The notes: generated by a model from the letters alone, not told the origin. A DNA stretch of 64,000 nucleotides from Mytilisepta virgata (GCA_028015205.1 CM051508.1:14278001-14342000); one strand, 5' to 3'. Positions 1-11,819 are shown, numbered from the stretch's first letter. Program-made: numbers and translations.

Positions 1-662
1 TAGCCTTGAGCTGTTTTCTGCTCTTTGGTCGGGCTTTTGTCTCTTTGGCATATTGCCCGTTCCATTCTCTATTCTATGCAATATTTCTGTATATATATTC
101 AAAAAATAAGAATTTATGTTCAAAACGTTTTATGTGCAATATGTTGTAAAATAATGTATATTCAATAGTTGTGTTCTGGGTAATATTTGTGAATCCCGGA
201 CAAGTGGCATCCATGGCAACTCGCACCCCTTTATTAAAATTATGTGTTACAATTGGTGTTTAGAACGAACTTAGTCAGCTCACTCTATTCTTTGCATACG
301 GTCAATGACGTCACAATGCACATTCCATTCTAATCTAATTTTGCTACGTCATTACTTCACACGATGTTTGCGTATGATAAGTGTCTGCAAGTCACACATT
401 AACTTGTATTGTTTTGGTCAGTTTTTTGCCACCACCTCCCCGCCACCCTTCCTTGCTGTCAGCGCCATAGGGACTTTCGTTAAATTTTTGTATTTAAGTT
501 TTGTATTTGTTGTAACATTGCTTAATGTTTAAATTATATACATGCTGTTTTATTCTTTGATTTTTATTAATTGTTTGTCATTATTATATATTGATTAAGA
601 ATTTTATTTCTTTGTAGCTTGTATGGCATAAATAATATCAATCTTTGACCTAATTTTTATCA
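1..662. other. Gene-free AT-rich stretch
   Basis: No supported gene. The first ~100 bases (TTTGTCTCTTTGGCATATTG and onward) resemble a dispersed sequence I associate with mussel genomes; this rests on memory only. The rest is AT-rich with no coding pattern or usable splice structure. Confidence 0.4.
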
Positions 663-940
663 CCATACTGACGTATGGTCTAAATACCTCATTTTGACAC
701 TATACTGACGTATGATTAAAATTGCCTATTTTTGATACCATACTGACGTATGGTCTAAGAACCTCTTTTTGACACCATACTGACGTATGGTAAAAATACC
801 TCATTTTAATGCAATACAGACGTATGGTCCAAGTACCTCATTTTGATACCATGCTGACGTACGGTCTAAAGCTTTTTTTATACCATACTAACGTATGGTT
901 TACAGTTTCCCCATGTTGTGTACAATACTGACTTATGAAC
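663..940. repeat. 37-bp tandem repeat with palindromic core, 8 copies
   Basis: Eight copies start near 663, 700, 738, 775, 812, 849, 883 and 923. Each carries a near-palindrome CCATACTGACGTATGG followed by a T-rich spacer (TCTAAATACCTCATTTTGA). The spacing of 32-40 bases (mostly 37) is too regular for chance. The core contains TGACGTA, a CREB/ATF-like half site, but function is not shown. The last copies are more diverged. Confidence 0.93.
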
Positions 941-2100
941 TTATAGTATTTATTTATGTTAAAGTCTTACCTTTTTCTTTATTTTATGAATGGCTATTTC
1001 GATACAACATTTTTAGTCAATCTCTAAAAAATGTATCTGAATTCCAAGTTTCAAGATTTAGCTAGAGTTATCTCCCTTTGCATATGGAGACAGAACATTA
1101 TACATTTTTTATTGTGCAGTTGTACAAGTTCTCAGTTGCCATGTTGTCAATAAATTTACATGTTTTATATTCTTGAATAAATAATAGTTTAGTACTTAGT
1201 TTTTGTATATATTAGTACACTTCTCGTCGTACTCAGTTTATTCCAAACTGCAGACATGTGTTAATTAGGAATTGAGGTTTGGGTTTATGCATATGAGACA
1301 GCAACTCAAAGCAAGAACTATCAATTTTGTGTTTAAAGAGTAGATATGGGGTAATTGAAAGACATTAACATGATATTAAATATAACCAATACTAGCTCGT
1401 ATATAGTTTTTATAGCTCTTTGATTCACTGTTGAAATTCTAGAAGGGTCAACACCTTTCAAATTTGTGGTTTAGGGAATGACAGTATGAGTCTGGTTCTT
1501 GCTTATATTTTTTCACGCTATATAATTTGTCTCGAAAACGTGAAGTCATAAATTCAAATCAATATTTTTTATTGAATACTAGTATTGAAACGTTTGACGT
1601 GCCATAATCCATGTTGCTTGCTTATGGTAAATGTTCTGTGGCAAACATTACATCCATGCTCAGTGTGAGAAAACATTTCAACAATATATACTCAATAAAT
1701 CCAGAAATAGACGGGCGAGGGGAAATTAATTTTGAATACCAGTTAAAAAGTGTTAATAGTTGGGTACGGATGAGTAATTTGCCCTCTTACGCTGTTTGTC
1801 AAGTTAATATCAAGAATACTTTATGTCTTAGAAATTCATATTTTGAAATTAAAAGAGAAATTCTCTGCTTGTGTGGTAACTTGTTTTCTTATAAGTTCTG
1901 CCGAGGCCTAGCAGTGACTGCTAACATCTTCATATTGGTGTTACAACTTACAGCCTGCTAGGATTTTGACTTGAAGCGAAGATTGCCTAAAAACTTGAGC
2001 ACACTATCAGGAAACAATATTAGAACTGCATAATGAATCGTGTTATAATTTTTTTCTTCGGTTTTTAATAATGAAAAATTTTAGTCTTACCGAAAATTTG
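941..2100. other. Gene-free stretch
   Basis: Nothing recognisable. An open frame of 116 codons at 1611-1961 shows no family resemblance and no splice context, and its composition matches the surrounding AT-rich DNA. Confidence 0.4.
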
Positions 2101-2280
2101 TGTCATTAGAATATGTGATTGAAAAGGTTTGTTTATTGTCATTAGAATATGTGATTGAAAGGGTCTGTTTATTGTCATTAGAATATGTGATTGAAAACGT
2201 CTGTTTATTGTCATTAGAATATGTGATTGAAAAGGTTTGTTTATTGTCATTAGAATATGTGATTGAAAGGGTCTGTTTAT
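2101..2280. repeat. 36-bp tandem repeat, 5 copies
   Basis: Five near-identical 36-bp units (TGTCATTAGAATATGTGATT plus GAAARGKYTGTTTAT) start at 2101, 2137, 2173, 2209 and 2245. Because the period is a multiple of three, both strands stay open across the array. These frames are artefacts of the repeat, not genes. Low divergence suggests recent expansion. Confidence 0.96.
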
Positions 2281-3230
2281 TGATTACTATTATTGCTTTT
2301 TAATACAGCTGTTTTAGTGAAGATTCCCCTTAAGAAATGCAGGCAGAAAAATACAAGTATCCCAGTTAATGTCATCTAATTTCTTTTTTCAGTAGCAAGT
2401 AGGTTCCCATATAAATTAAATTAACATAAAACTGTTACATAGGAATGAGAAGTTTAAGCAGATTTGTCCTTTAAACATAAATCACAAATCGCATATATCA
2501 TTAACGTGTCTGTAGTTGTTCTGTTCTGCCTATTGTTAATTGATATCCACTTGATATGTATAGGTTATCGGGTTTTCTGCAGATTAATATCGTAAAATAT
2601 CAGCCGCGAGCCACAATATGCAGCTTTTTGGCGAGTGAGCTGATGTGTTTCATGTTTTGTTGTGTTAGTTTTCTTGGGAATTCTGATCTTGTAAAATGTG
2701 TCGTTTTTTTTAAGTCACTGTAAACAGGAAAAGCTATTCTAAAAACTTTATGAAGCTTGTGTTTGATTTTTAGAGGGGTGATTAGGATCAAATGTTTGAT
2801 CCTGTACATTTTTGACCTGGATTTTTTTTTTTTTGGCCGCTGTTGCGGCCGTTTTTTTTTATTTTCATTTAAACCAACAGATTTCGTGATTGAGCCGGGT
2901 CCTGCATTTTTTCTCACACCTAAAGTGGTCCTGTCTTTATTTTGCCAAAAATCCTGGTCCTGCTGTTTTTCAAATTTGATCCTATTCCCCTCATAAAAAT
3001 CAAATGGTTGCCCACTAACTAGACCATGTCCGGTCTTACTGCATGTATTCTTTTTCTGAATAAATTTGTTTAAGTCATTTCCGGTTATCCATATTGTTAT
3101 CAATACACATCAAATTTTCATCAAGGTTTAACTTTATTCTGATACCAAATTTATTATTATAGTCGGCCCATGGTTTCAACGTCATGTGTACAATTTTAAA
3201 AGCGAGACAAATAAGAAACTAGAGTCTCTC
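2281..3230. other. Gene-free stretch with dispersed repeat piece
   Basis: No supported gene. Bases ~2588-2625 (ATATCGTAAAATATCAGCCG) recur in related form at ~41685-41720, so this is a dispersed repeat. A minus-strand frame of 167 codons (2600-3103) crosses this repeat and homopolymer runs and is rejected as coding. Confidence 0.4.
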
Positions 3231-4330
3231 AACAGCCTGTATCGCTCACCTGGATGTTATTTGTCTATCTTCAACAGGACTGATAGTTTAAGTGTAAGAG
3301 TTATCTCGGCTAGTTTTCTCATAGGTTCAATGTTAAACAAAGTAAGAGTGTGGTGGCCGTCATAGTTGACATTCAAGGTTATCAAACACAATTTTGAAGG
3401 AGGACCATTGCTGGTATTAGTTTGGTGTCCAAATGGCCAAGTTTAAGGTATGGTGACTGAAAATTAAATTTACCCATAGGGTCCTACGTTAAACTAAGTT
3501 CACCTTTGGTGGCCATCTTGATTGACAGGCCAGGTCAGCAGACACAATTATGAAAGGGGACTATCTAATGACCATTGCAGCCAAGTCTGGTCCCAATTGG
3601 TCTCGGATCTGAATATTTTTTAATGAATTTTCCCAAAGGGTCCCATGTTAAACTAAGTTCAGCTGTGATGGCAATTTTTGTTGACATTCCTGTCATATAT
3701 TACAGGACTAATTGTGAAATATCATTATTACATTAGGATAGGTTCTTTAATAGTACACCTACAATGTTAATGCAAATATCTAATCAGTCACTCAACCAGA
3801 AAATTAGTCATGGCGACTCAAATGTTGCTTGGTTGTGTTGTATTATACAAGAATTGAAGATGATTGTAGTGGTGAAATATCATAAATATATTTCAATACG
3901 TTCTTTCAAAATATATCTAAATGTAAACATTTTACAAAAGTCAATCAAGCGTAAAATAGAGCTAATGGTGACCCAAATGTTGCTGACTTTTATGCATCTC
4001 AAGTTATTGAGAAATGGACCTAAATGCAAAACCTTAACCAAGTCACTCGTGCAGGAAATGTGGGTCATATTGACCCAACTATTGGAGAAATGTATCACAT
4101 TGTGAATGGGACAAAGACATGGTAAATGATTATTGTGGTGAAGTATCATTGATATAGCATCATGGATTCCTTGGATATGAAATAAGAGGGAAAACTTGTG
4201 CATTAAATATAGATGAAAGTGATCCAAATGTTGTTCTGTGTGCAGTATTATAAAAGGATTGTAGTGGTATAGTATCACTGATATATTTTCATGAGTCCTT
4301 GAGAAATGGACTTAAAAAAAAATACTTAAC
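3231..4330. repeat. Degenerate ~190-bp tandem repeats of bivalve type
   Basis: The block opens with the phrase CCTGTATCGCTCACCTGG, found again at ~5009. At 3310-3710 diverged units of ~190 bp share phrases such as GTTAAACTAAGTTCA and TGGTGGCCATCTTGATTGAC. From 3715 to 4330 a second series repeats GTGAAATATCAT and ACCCAAATGTTGCT. Arrays like these occur in gene-poor bivalve DNA. Unit boundaries are approximate. Confidence 0.7.
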
Positions 4331-4985
4331 CCAGCCGGACAGACTGACAAGGGTAAATCTTTGTGGATGGGGCACAAAAAATACTTTTGTTTTACAATCT
4401 TGATCTGTTAGGTATAAAACAAGACATTTATTTTCAGAATTTTTGCTGTATTATTCAGGGATGATTTTGATGAGCAGAGGAAATAACTGAAAATTGCTAA
4501 AGATAACTGAAATAGGGGGGTTAGGTGTGCAAAAATATCATTTTCTAGCAGCTTCTACCCAGATTGACAACTTTTCAAATATTTTTTTCAATACCAAATA
4601 ACTGAAATCAGCTAAATAATTAAAATCATCCCTGATCATTACAAAACTGAAAAGCTACCCATCAGATATCGTCATATTATATTTTTTCCAGTTGGAGTAT
4701 GAACATTAACCACTAGGTTAACAAAAACATAGCAACACCTGCAAAAATTTACTAGTGACATGCTTTGCTGAAACTGAATTTTTGCATCATTTTTGTTTTA
4801 CATAGCGACTAAAACAGTTCATATAACAAGATTGTAAAACAAAGTTTAATTATTTATTACTGAAGATTTATAGAAGTAAACCAGACTAAAAATTCAGAAC
4901 GACCAGATTCATGTACAAAGATCCCATACATCAAAAATTGTTGATCCTTAAGTTGGGTTGCTACCAAATATTCAAGTGAATATGA
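4331..4985. other. Gene-free stretch
   Basis: AT-rich sequence with no coding pattern, RNA gene or recognisable repeat boundary. Confidence 0.4.
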
Positions 4986-4989
4986 AACA

Positions 4990-5590
4990 AGAGGCTCAGA
5001 GGGCTGAGCCTGTATCGCTCACCTGGGAGTCACAAACTTTTGATTTGATTTGATGGACTAGATTGATTTCTGGAAACTTTGTAAATGACCTTCCATAGAT
5101 GCTTCATACCAAGTATAAGTTCATTTGGCCAAACGGTTTCAGAGGAGAATATTTAAAAATTTGACCAATGAGAACATATAAAGGCTTCTGGTGGTGATTT
5201 TGTTTCACAGACCATGATAATTTATGCAAAGTTTGTAAAAGACCTTACACAGATGCTCCATACCAAAAATCAGTTCAATTGGCTTTATGGTTTCAGAGGA
5301 GAAAAAGTTTTAAATTTCGACCAATCAGAACATGTAAATGCTAATGGCGACCATTTTGTTTCACGGACCGGGATGATTTATGCAAACTTTGTAAAGGACC
5401 TTCTGTAGATGCTCCATACCAAAAATCAGTTCATTTGGCTTTACGTTTTCAGAGGAGGTTTCAAATTTCAACCAATCAGAACATGTAAATGCTAATGGCG
5501 GCCATTTTATTTCAAGGACCAGGATGATTTGTGCAAACTTTGCAAAGGACCTTCGATAGATGCTCCATGCCAAAAATCACATATTCAAGA
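4990..5590. repeat. ~153-bp tandem repeat, 4 units
   Basis: A short leader (GAGGCTCAGAGGGCTGAGCC, then CTGTATCGCTCACCTGG) precedes four diverged units. The landmark ATGCTYCATACCAAAA falls near 5099, 5253, 5409 and 5560, a period of 151-156. Shared phrases include GGTTTCAGAGGAG and GACCAATCAGAACATG. The short open frames on both strands are by-products of the repeat. Confidence 0.85.
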
Positions 5591-5693
5591 GAATATAAAA
5601 AAATTAAAATAAACAGAAAGCAATGACTACTAACGGGATGTGATGTGAATGGGACAAACATATAGTAAGTAACTTGAGTTTCACTGTGTGATG

Positions 5694-5699
5694 TTTATT
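5694..5699 (-). terminator. Poly(A) signal of RPS26
   Basis: TTTATT on the plus strand reads AATAAA on the minus strand. It lies 9 bases past the RPS26 stop codon, giving a very short 3' UTR, which is common for ribosomal protein genes. Confidence 0.75.
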
Positions 5700-5707
5700 A
5701 TTATCAT

Positions 5708-8700
5708 TTAAGTCCTTTGTGGAGCTCCACCACCTGCTCCGGCACCAGCTCCAGGTCTTGGTGCACCACCATCCTGAAATAAAGAACAACCATTATTTCA
5801 ATTGAAAGTGAAAGTGAAAACTTGTATAAAAAATAAAGCTAGAACCTTTCCTCTTCCTTTTTTTTTTCTCAAAATAATAACTAAATTACATGAAGATTTT
5901 GTGAAGTATACTGTCCGAATGGGTGATATCAATATATTCCCAGCTTTGCTAGCAGGGGATACATTGTATAATAATAATGTTAAGTTTGTTTAAACTTTTG
6001 TTCCAATTACACATATGTTCATGTTTTCTGATAAATAAACTTATTTGTTCAAAGGAACTGAAAGCTAGATGATGACAAGAAGTAATCCAGTTCTGGAATT
6101 ATTTAAAAAATTCCAACTTCATGACAATAGCAAAAGTCATCTGACAATTTGATAAGTACTGCAAAATTATTTATTTTCATAAATTCATTTTCCAATTAAA
6201 TTAAAAAATTGATGAAAAATATAAAGTATGGTATACTTCTTTACAACAGAAGTTACTAAAAGATAAATTCTTGATACCAATTCATACACATTTGCACAAT
6301 TTCTGGTCAGTTGATATTAACATGGAAATCTAAAGCAATATACTTGACTTTAAAGAGACCCATAATCCAACTGATAACAAACCTATGCATGAGTGACACT
6401 CCGAGTTTCAGAGAAAATAAATCATAAATGTATAACAGAAAACAAAATTTCCATAAAAAATACTTAAATGAAAAAAATCAAGAGTTACTTCCCTTTGGCC
6501 AAACATGGTCAATACATAATACAGACTTTCTAAACCATAGAAATTTAGGTTTTTATTAATTCTGATACTTAAATACAACATGACTACCAGACTACATGTA
6601 CCAAAGCTTAACTACCCTTTTTTAATGCCCAACCACCTGCCATTGATCACCACACTAATAACTGAATTTGTCTGTTTGAATGATGTTGAAATGGGAACAC
6701 CTAACTGACAATACACTCACCATTCTTGGTCTAAACCGGAGTGGTGGAGATCTGTCTTTACGAGCTTCTCTTGATCTGTTTCTCACCACCTTCGAATGGA
6801 TAGCACAGGAAACACAGTACAACAACTTGGCATACAGCTTTGGCAGAGCATACACTGAAATAATAAAAATAAAGCTAATAGATTATTTTCTTGTTTAGTT
6901 GGGGTTTTACATTGTTTTCAGCACATTTGGCTATTTCACGGAGGCCAGTTTTTATTGGTGGAGGAAGCCGGAGTACCCGGGGAGAATCACCGACCTTCGG
7001 TTGGAAAATTGACAATCCTTGTCAATTAAGATCGGAGTCAAACACACCTGGCCACAGGCTATTGATCATAAGTAGTCATGACGAACAACCTAGACCACTT
7101 TACCAAGTAGGCCTCGAAAGCTTATAGATCAGACAGATCTAAAGTTACAGTTTTATGAATGCAGTTTCATTTCCGTACTAATCAAAGATACTTTTTCCAT
7201 TTTTCCAAGTTAGAAAATTAAATAATACATGTACCTGCAATTCTAGAATTCTCAGATTCATCAGCACATTTTGGCAGACTATATATCCAATTTCAAGAAA
7301 AATTAAACTCATGTATAATTATTTAAGTGTTTATTGGCTTTATTAATAAGCTTTGCTAAACGCAGCATAATAGGACCGCAACTTTGAGTCGACCTTTGTA
7401 TGTTGGGAAAAATATAAGAACAAATTTCCGTGAAAGTTTCTTAGAATCATCTGTCTTTAACAGGAGTTGAGGAAGGGGCATGCCTACCCCCATTATATTA
7501 CATGAAGAAATGGCAAAGACAATATTTGTCTGTGAAAAACCCCAGAAATCATTCTGATCAAAAATAATATAGGTAGTACACAATGAAAATGTATACTGAA
7601 GATTCCCTGAAAGTTTCACAGAAATCCATTCACTGGTTTAGGAAATAAGTTGCAGACAGGGCATGCATACTACCATTACATTCCATGAACAAATGGCAAA
7701 TTCCATGTTTGACCAAGGAAAACCCCAAAAATCAATCAGATAAAAAGTAAATATGTGATGCAGAATGCAAATTTGTACTGAAGATTCTGTGAAAAGTTAA
7801 ATGAAATCCATTTTCTGGCGTCAGAGTACTTTCATTATATACACGCGGAGGAACAGAAACACCAGATCACTACATAGATGTATCCACCAGTTTCGCTAGC
7901 TGGGGATAATATAATAATAATTAAATATCATGAGTGGTCCTAGAGACCATCATACTTAATGTGCCATCCTTAATTTTAAGTAAACCCATTTTAAGTCAAC
8001 TACCAACCCATCATCTGCTACAATCAATGTGTTTGATTTTTACTTGGAAAGAGAAAAAATCAAGCTATGAAAAAATGTGTGGAATTTGTTAAAATGTTTT
8101 AAAGGCACTATGCTGAATAGATATACTACATGAAATGTTCCAATGTCCCCCGCCGCATGGCACTTCGTTTAGTGAAGAAAGTTAAACTGGAATTTGATTG
8201 TTTAGTTTAGTTGGGGTTTATGCCATTTTAAGCACATTTGGCTATTTAGCAAAGGCCAGTTTTTATTGGTGGAGAGAACCACCAACTTTCGGTAGGAAAA
8301 TTGGCAATCCTTGTCAATTAAGATCAGAGTGAGATTCGGACTCACAACCTCATTGTTGACAGCGCAGTGATCATTAGTAGTCATGACAAACTACCTAGAC
8401 TACTCGGCCACCAAAGCCCACAACTGAAATTTACCATCAAAACACATCTTCCATATGAATTTCATCAAATCCGGCAAATCAATGCAAGTATGAGAGTCAA
8501 TTTTAGCAATAACTGCCAAAAATCATGTTACCACATTCGAATTTGAACTTGGATCTTGATACCATCAAAACACTTCCTCCATATCATATGAATTTCATCA
8601 AAATCCACAAATAAATGTAGGCATGAGAGTACTTCCCAGGCAATTCAAGCAAAATTTCATAGTTCAAATGGCACTAACTCCGCCAAAACTCATGTTACGG

Positions 8701-9674
8701 CACTCAAATTCAAACTTGATAGAGCCAGGGCTTTTTCTACCCTTTTTCAAATAAGGGCCATGCCCCTGAGATTGGGAATTTTTTTATCAATTGGGAAAAA
8801 AATAAGAAAAAAAATCATGTTTAAACTCATTGTTTTATTGTCATTCACAAAGGTAGTTTTCTGCTTTTTCTAGTTTTAAAGTCTTCCACAATTTCATTCA
8901 GTTGCTGGTCATTCAGCCTTGGCTCTCCCTCGTTAGAGCATCCAAGGAGTTTTGTTTCAGAGAACTGCGTAATGGGGGTCATTCATAAAACTAAAACCCT
9001 CTACAGGAGCAGTTCATGCTGGGATCAATAAAGCATATCCCATATTTTACTTCCGATATCTTTGTCTTGATTTTAGGCCTACAACCGATGGAAGATAAAG
9101 GTATTTAGTTTCGAAATAATTATCGTAAATCGGCTGTCGTAAAAGGATGAATAAACAAGTTTCCTTCCCCATCTTAAAACTGCCCTCGAAAAAACCTGTG
9201 ACAATAAAAACTGAAAAATAATTCATCATAAATTTTGGGAAAAAAAGACTTCTCATTGGGAATAGGTCCGATAATCGGCGGTAAATAGAAGGTAGAAAAA
9301 GCCCTGAGAGCTGTCATCAAAAAACATCCTCCATATAATTTTCACCAAAATATGTAAACTAATTTATGATGGCGCTACAGCACTTACAATGGGGATTGAG
9401 GGACAGACAGATGTCCAGCATTTCTATATCCTTGCATAGTGTTGGGGTGGGGGAAAAAGAATATTTGCATTCAAACATTACTGTGTAATCACTTACCATC
9501 ATATACACTAGCATCAGAAATATCTCTGACAGCTGCAGCTTCTACGATGTTCCTAATAACAAACTTCTTTATTGCTTTGTCTTTGGGTACACAACGGGCA
9601 CAGTTTGTGCATCTGACATGTTTAACATGTCCTCTGCCCTTCTTGCTCCTTCCGTTGTTTCGGCGTTTTGAAGT
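5708..9674 (-). CDS. RPS26: 40S ribosomal protein S26 (eS26), exons 2-4
   Basis: eS26 is a component of the small ribosomal subunit near the mRNA exit channel. Three coding exons are seen on the minus strand. Exon 2 (9674-9497) encodes [16 protein letters not shown], the Cys cluster RCTNCARC and [20 protein letters not shown]. Exon 3 (6854-6721) encodes [20 protein letters not shown] and [19 protein letters not shown]. Exon 4 (5773-5708) encodes a Gly/Ala/Pro tail ending APQRT-stop. All junctions have AG acceptors and GT donors, and phases match. The four zinc-ligand cysteines (C23, C26, C74, C77 when counted with an initiator Met) are present. Total would be ~126 aa versus 115 in human; the difference is the Gly/Ala-rich C-tail. 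The initiator Met must lie in an upstream exon at higher coordinates, as in other animals where exon 1 carries only the ATG. I could not place it. Not a pseudogene: introns are intact and no stops occur. Confidence 0.96.
5774..6720 (-). other. RPS26 intron 3
   Basis: A 947-bp intron with a GTGAGT donor next to exon 3 and a TTTATTTCAG acceptor before exon 4. It is AT-rich. I looked for a box C/D snoRNA on the host strand, common in ribosomal protein introns, and found no convincing C and D box pair. Confidence 0.85.
6889..7118 (-). mobile_element. tRNA-derived SINE, family A, copy 1
   Basis: On the plus strand it begins TTTAGTTGGGGTTTTAC, runs through GGCCAGTTTTTATTGGTGGA and ends in a diverged GACCACTTTACCAAGTAGGC. 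Reversed, that end is a tRNA-like head of the GCCTCGGTGGCCGAGTGG type. Further copies lie at 8205, 35812 and 55358, with pieces at 36361 and 55138. It lies in RPS26 intron 2. Repeat-array copy number and the tRNA-like head support a SINE; I cannot name the published family. Confidence 0.82.
7440..7830. repeat. Two diverged ~190-bp tandem units
   Basis: Bases 7440-7625 and 7626-7820 share GGGCATGCMTAC, ATTACATGAAGAAATGGCAAA-like text, AAAACCCCA and CTGAAGATTC. Lies in RPS26 intron 2. Confidence 0.7.
8205..8421 (-). mobile_element. tRNA-derived SINE, family A, copy 2
   Basis: Same order of landmarks as the copy at 6889: TTAGTTGGGGTTTATGCC, GCCAGTTTTTATTGGTGGA, CAATCCTTGTCAATTAAGAT, then on the minus strand a tRNA-like head (GGTGGCCGAGTAGTCTAGG) and a B-box-like GGTTGTGAGTCC. 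Also in RPS26 intron 2. Confidence 0.82.
8440..9400. repeat. ~135-bp tandem repeat interrupted by a MITE
   Basis: Units repeat ATGAATTTCATCAAA, CATGAGAGT, ACTCATGTTAC and TTCAAACTTGAT at 8450, 8580 and, after the insertion at 8726-9306, again at 9312 (ATCAAAAAACATCCTCCATAT). The insertion splits the array. Confidence 0.72.
8726..9306. mobile_element. CAGGG-ended MITE with 5-bp target duplication
   Basis: Perfect 16-bp terminal inverted repeats: CAGGGCTTTTTCTACC at the left and its reverse complement at the right. The 581-bp element is flanked by AGAGC at 8721-8725 and 9307-9311. It sits inside a tandem repeat whose sequence resumes on the other side. The CAGGG ends are hAT-like, but hAT elements usually give 8 bp; two other CAG-ended elements in this window also show 5 bp. 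No transposase coding was found, so it is non-autonomous. Confidence 0.92.
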
Positions 9675-9885
9675 CTACAACAATATGATATTTTACTATA
9701 CGTGTAAAAGACTGAGTCAGAAGATGCATGCAAAAGTGTTACTTTAAAGTCTGGGTCACTAAGAATCACCCTCGAAAAAACCCTTTTCAGTTCCAAAGCA
9801 AGGCAAATATATAATTGTGAGCATAATTTTCGGTCCACAAAAATTAAAAATTTGGTGTGTAGGGAGACCAACCAGAAATCTACGA

Positions 9886-11060
9886 TAAAGTTCGCCTCAT
9901 TTCCCCGGTAATTTTGGTGTGTGGCTGTTTAGCTCCCCAAGATGCACCCTCACAGCAAGTAATGATTGTAGGTCGCTTGGAAAGAGAAAACTGAACTCAT
10001 AAAACTTATCGTAAATGAAGTGCGATAAATAGGTCAGAGTGACTTAATTATGGTGGGAGGCTGTTACTCCCCGAGATGCATCCTCCCCCCAAGAAATAAG
10101 ACTGTAGGTCCCTTGGTATCGGAGAACTGAACTCGGACATAAAACTTAACCTAAGGCCAAAAAAAAAAAAGTTGAGTTAACTGTCACATGCTGAAAAAAA
10201 GGGTCGGTAGGTTGGTTTTTTTTTTTTTTTTTTTGTAAGGGCTCATTCAAACAGGTGAAAGTACACTGTCTAACCCTGGAAAATGTCACTACTTCTCCGA
10301 CTGACAACGTAGAAGTAACCTCAAAATTATTTGTAGACATTACTTTAATACATGAATCATTGTTTTTCAAATGACAATCGTCACTATCGTGATATTTATT
10401 GAATACATGTATATCAATTAAAGTTCTTGAATTGTTAAATGCAGCTATAACATTTTTGTCTGCTTTGAAATGGGGACACTGTTTAAAAGTTAGCGACAAA
10501 ATGCTGGCGGCGCGGTGCTGGCACTAGAGGCCGCCATTGTTGTTTAATACGATAAATACTGGTACCGGTGACAGAAAAGGCGGGAATTTCCAGAATTTCA
10601 GAAAATTGGCGATAAAACTAGGGTCGGTCGGGTGACCGTAAACACACATATTTTTTTGGCCTAAGTCAATGAAGCATGATAAGTAGGTCAGAGTGCCCTA
10701 ATTTTCGTGGGAGGCTGTGTTACTCCCCCGAGATGCATCCTCACAATACGTAATATGATTGTAGGTCCCTTGGTATTGGAGAACTGAACTCGGACATAAA
10801 ACTTAACCCAAGTCAATGAAGTGTGATAAGTAGGTCAGAGTGACTTAATTTTGGTGGGAGGCTGTGTTACTCCCCCAGATTAATCCTCACCCCAAGTTAT
10901 ATGACTGTAGGTGCCTTGGTATTGGAGAACTTAACTCTGACATAAAACTTAACCAAAGTCAATGAAGCACGATAAGAAGGTCAGAGTGACCTAATTTTGG
11001 TAGGAGGCTGTGTTACTCCCTGAAATGAAACCAAGTAATATGATTGTAGGTCACTTTGTA
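9886..11060. repeat. ~146-bp tandem repeat, ~5 units, interrupted
   Basis: The landmark TAGGTCAGAGTG (AAGGTCAGAGTG in the last unit) occurs near 10030, 10684, 10831 and 10977, with a diverged unit before 10000. Other shared phrases are GGGAGGCTGTGTTACTCCC, TGTAGGTCCCTTGGTAT and ACATAAAACTTAACC. A 507-bp MITE at 10155-10661 splits the second unit. Removing it restores a spacing of ~144. Confidence 0.88.
10155..10661. mobile_element. PIF/Harbinger-like MITE with TAA duplication
   Basis: Ends are GGCCAAAAAAA and TTTTTTTGGCC, with inner inverted matches (GGGTCGGTAGG against the reverse of GACCGACCC). Flanked by TAA at 10152-10154 and 10662-10664. Neighbouring units of the host tandem repeat read AACTTAACCCAAGTCAATG with no insert, which gives an internal empty site. 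A 3-bp TWA duplication and GGC-type ends fit PIF/Harbinger. Minus-strand frames inside are not transposase. Confidence 0.88.
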
Positions 11061-11815
11061 TATCAAAACTGTTTTTTGACATAAAACTCGAATGCCAGTT
11101 GACCGTGTAATATGCTTCATGTGACCTTCATCACATCGTCAGTCTCTTCATCATGCACCTGCACACAAAAATATATGACCCTATGTCAACTAGTAACTCA
11201 GAACTGGGTGTGGACGTTGACGCAGATGCCGGGTTGACTCCAATGGTCCCACTCAACTTCGTTGAGGCAAACAAACTATTTTAACGCTGCATGACTGGGG
11301 AAAAAGCCCTTTTTTTTATTCTCTATCACTGAAGAACTTAGTCTTTCCACAGAAATTGTGTTAAGTTATTATATTCACGATCAAGTAAAGGTACAACCAA
11401 ACCAAAAATAGGAAAAATCTGGGAATTTAAATTTTTTATATCTTTTTTGTCAATTGAAGGTGAATTTGATCTCACTAAACCAGTTCTATTTCTCATCAGT
11501 TTATCAAACCTTCTATTAGTGAAAACTGGTTTTTTATTTGTTCTTCACTAACCAGAATCGGTTTGGAAAACTTGTCAAACCCGGCGCACCCGGGTACAGT
11601 TTTAATTTGGTTTCCCAGATCATGCAAATGGCAAAATAAATAATTCTGACAGGCAGATACAGTAATGCAATTTTTTTCATTTTGTATATATGTGTTTTAT
11701 TAAAGAACTTGTGAAAATTAAATATATTATTGATATTTCACATCTACAGTTATCTTACAAGAGTGGACACACAAAAATATCTCGCCTGTCGTGTATTTCT
11801 AATAAAAGTAAATGC
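11061..11815. other. Gene-free stretch
   Basis: No coding pattern, RNA gene or clear repeat border found. Confidence 0.4.
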
Positions 11816-11819
11816 TATC

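Noticed and set aside
663..2280. CRISPR-like arrays (37-bp and 36-bp repeats)
   Set aside because: Eukaryotic context, no unique spacers between repeats and no cas genes; ordinary tandem repeats.
2600..3103. Minus-strand frame of 167 codons
   Set aside because: Crosses poly(T) runs and a dispersed repeat; Lys-rich low-complexity translation with no family motifs.
5708..5789. Minus-strand short frame as an independent gene
   Set aside because: It is the last exon of RPS26, with acceptor and phase matching exon 3.
5774..6720. Intronic snoRNA in RPS26 intron 3
   Set aside because: No convincing C/D or H/ACA box arrangement on the host strand.
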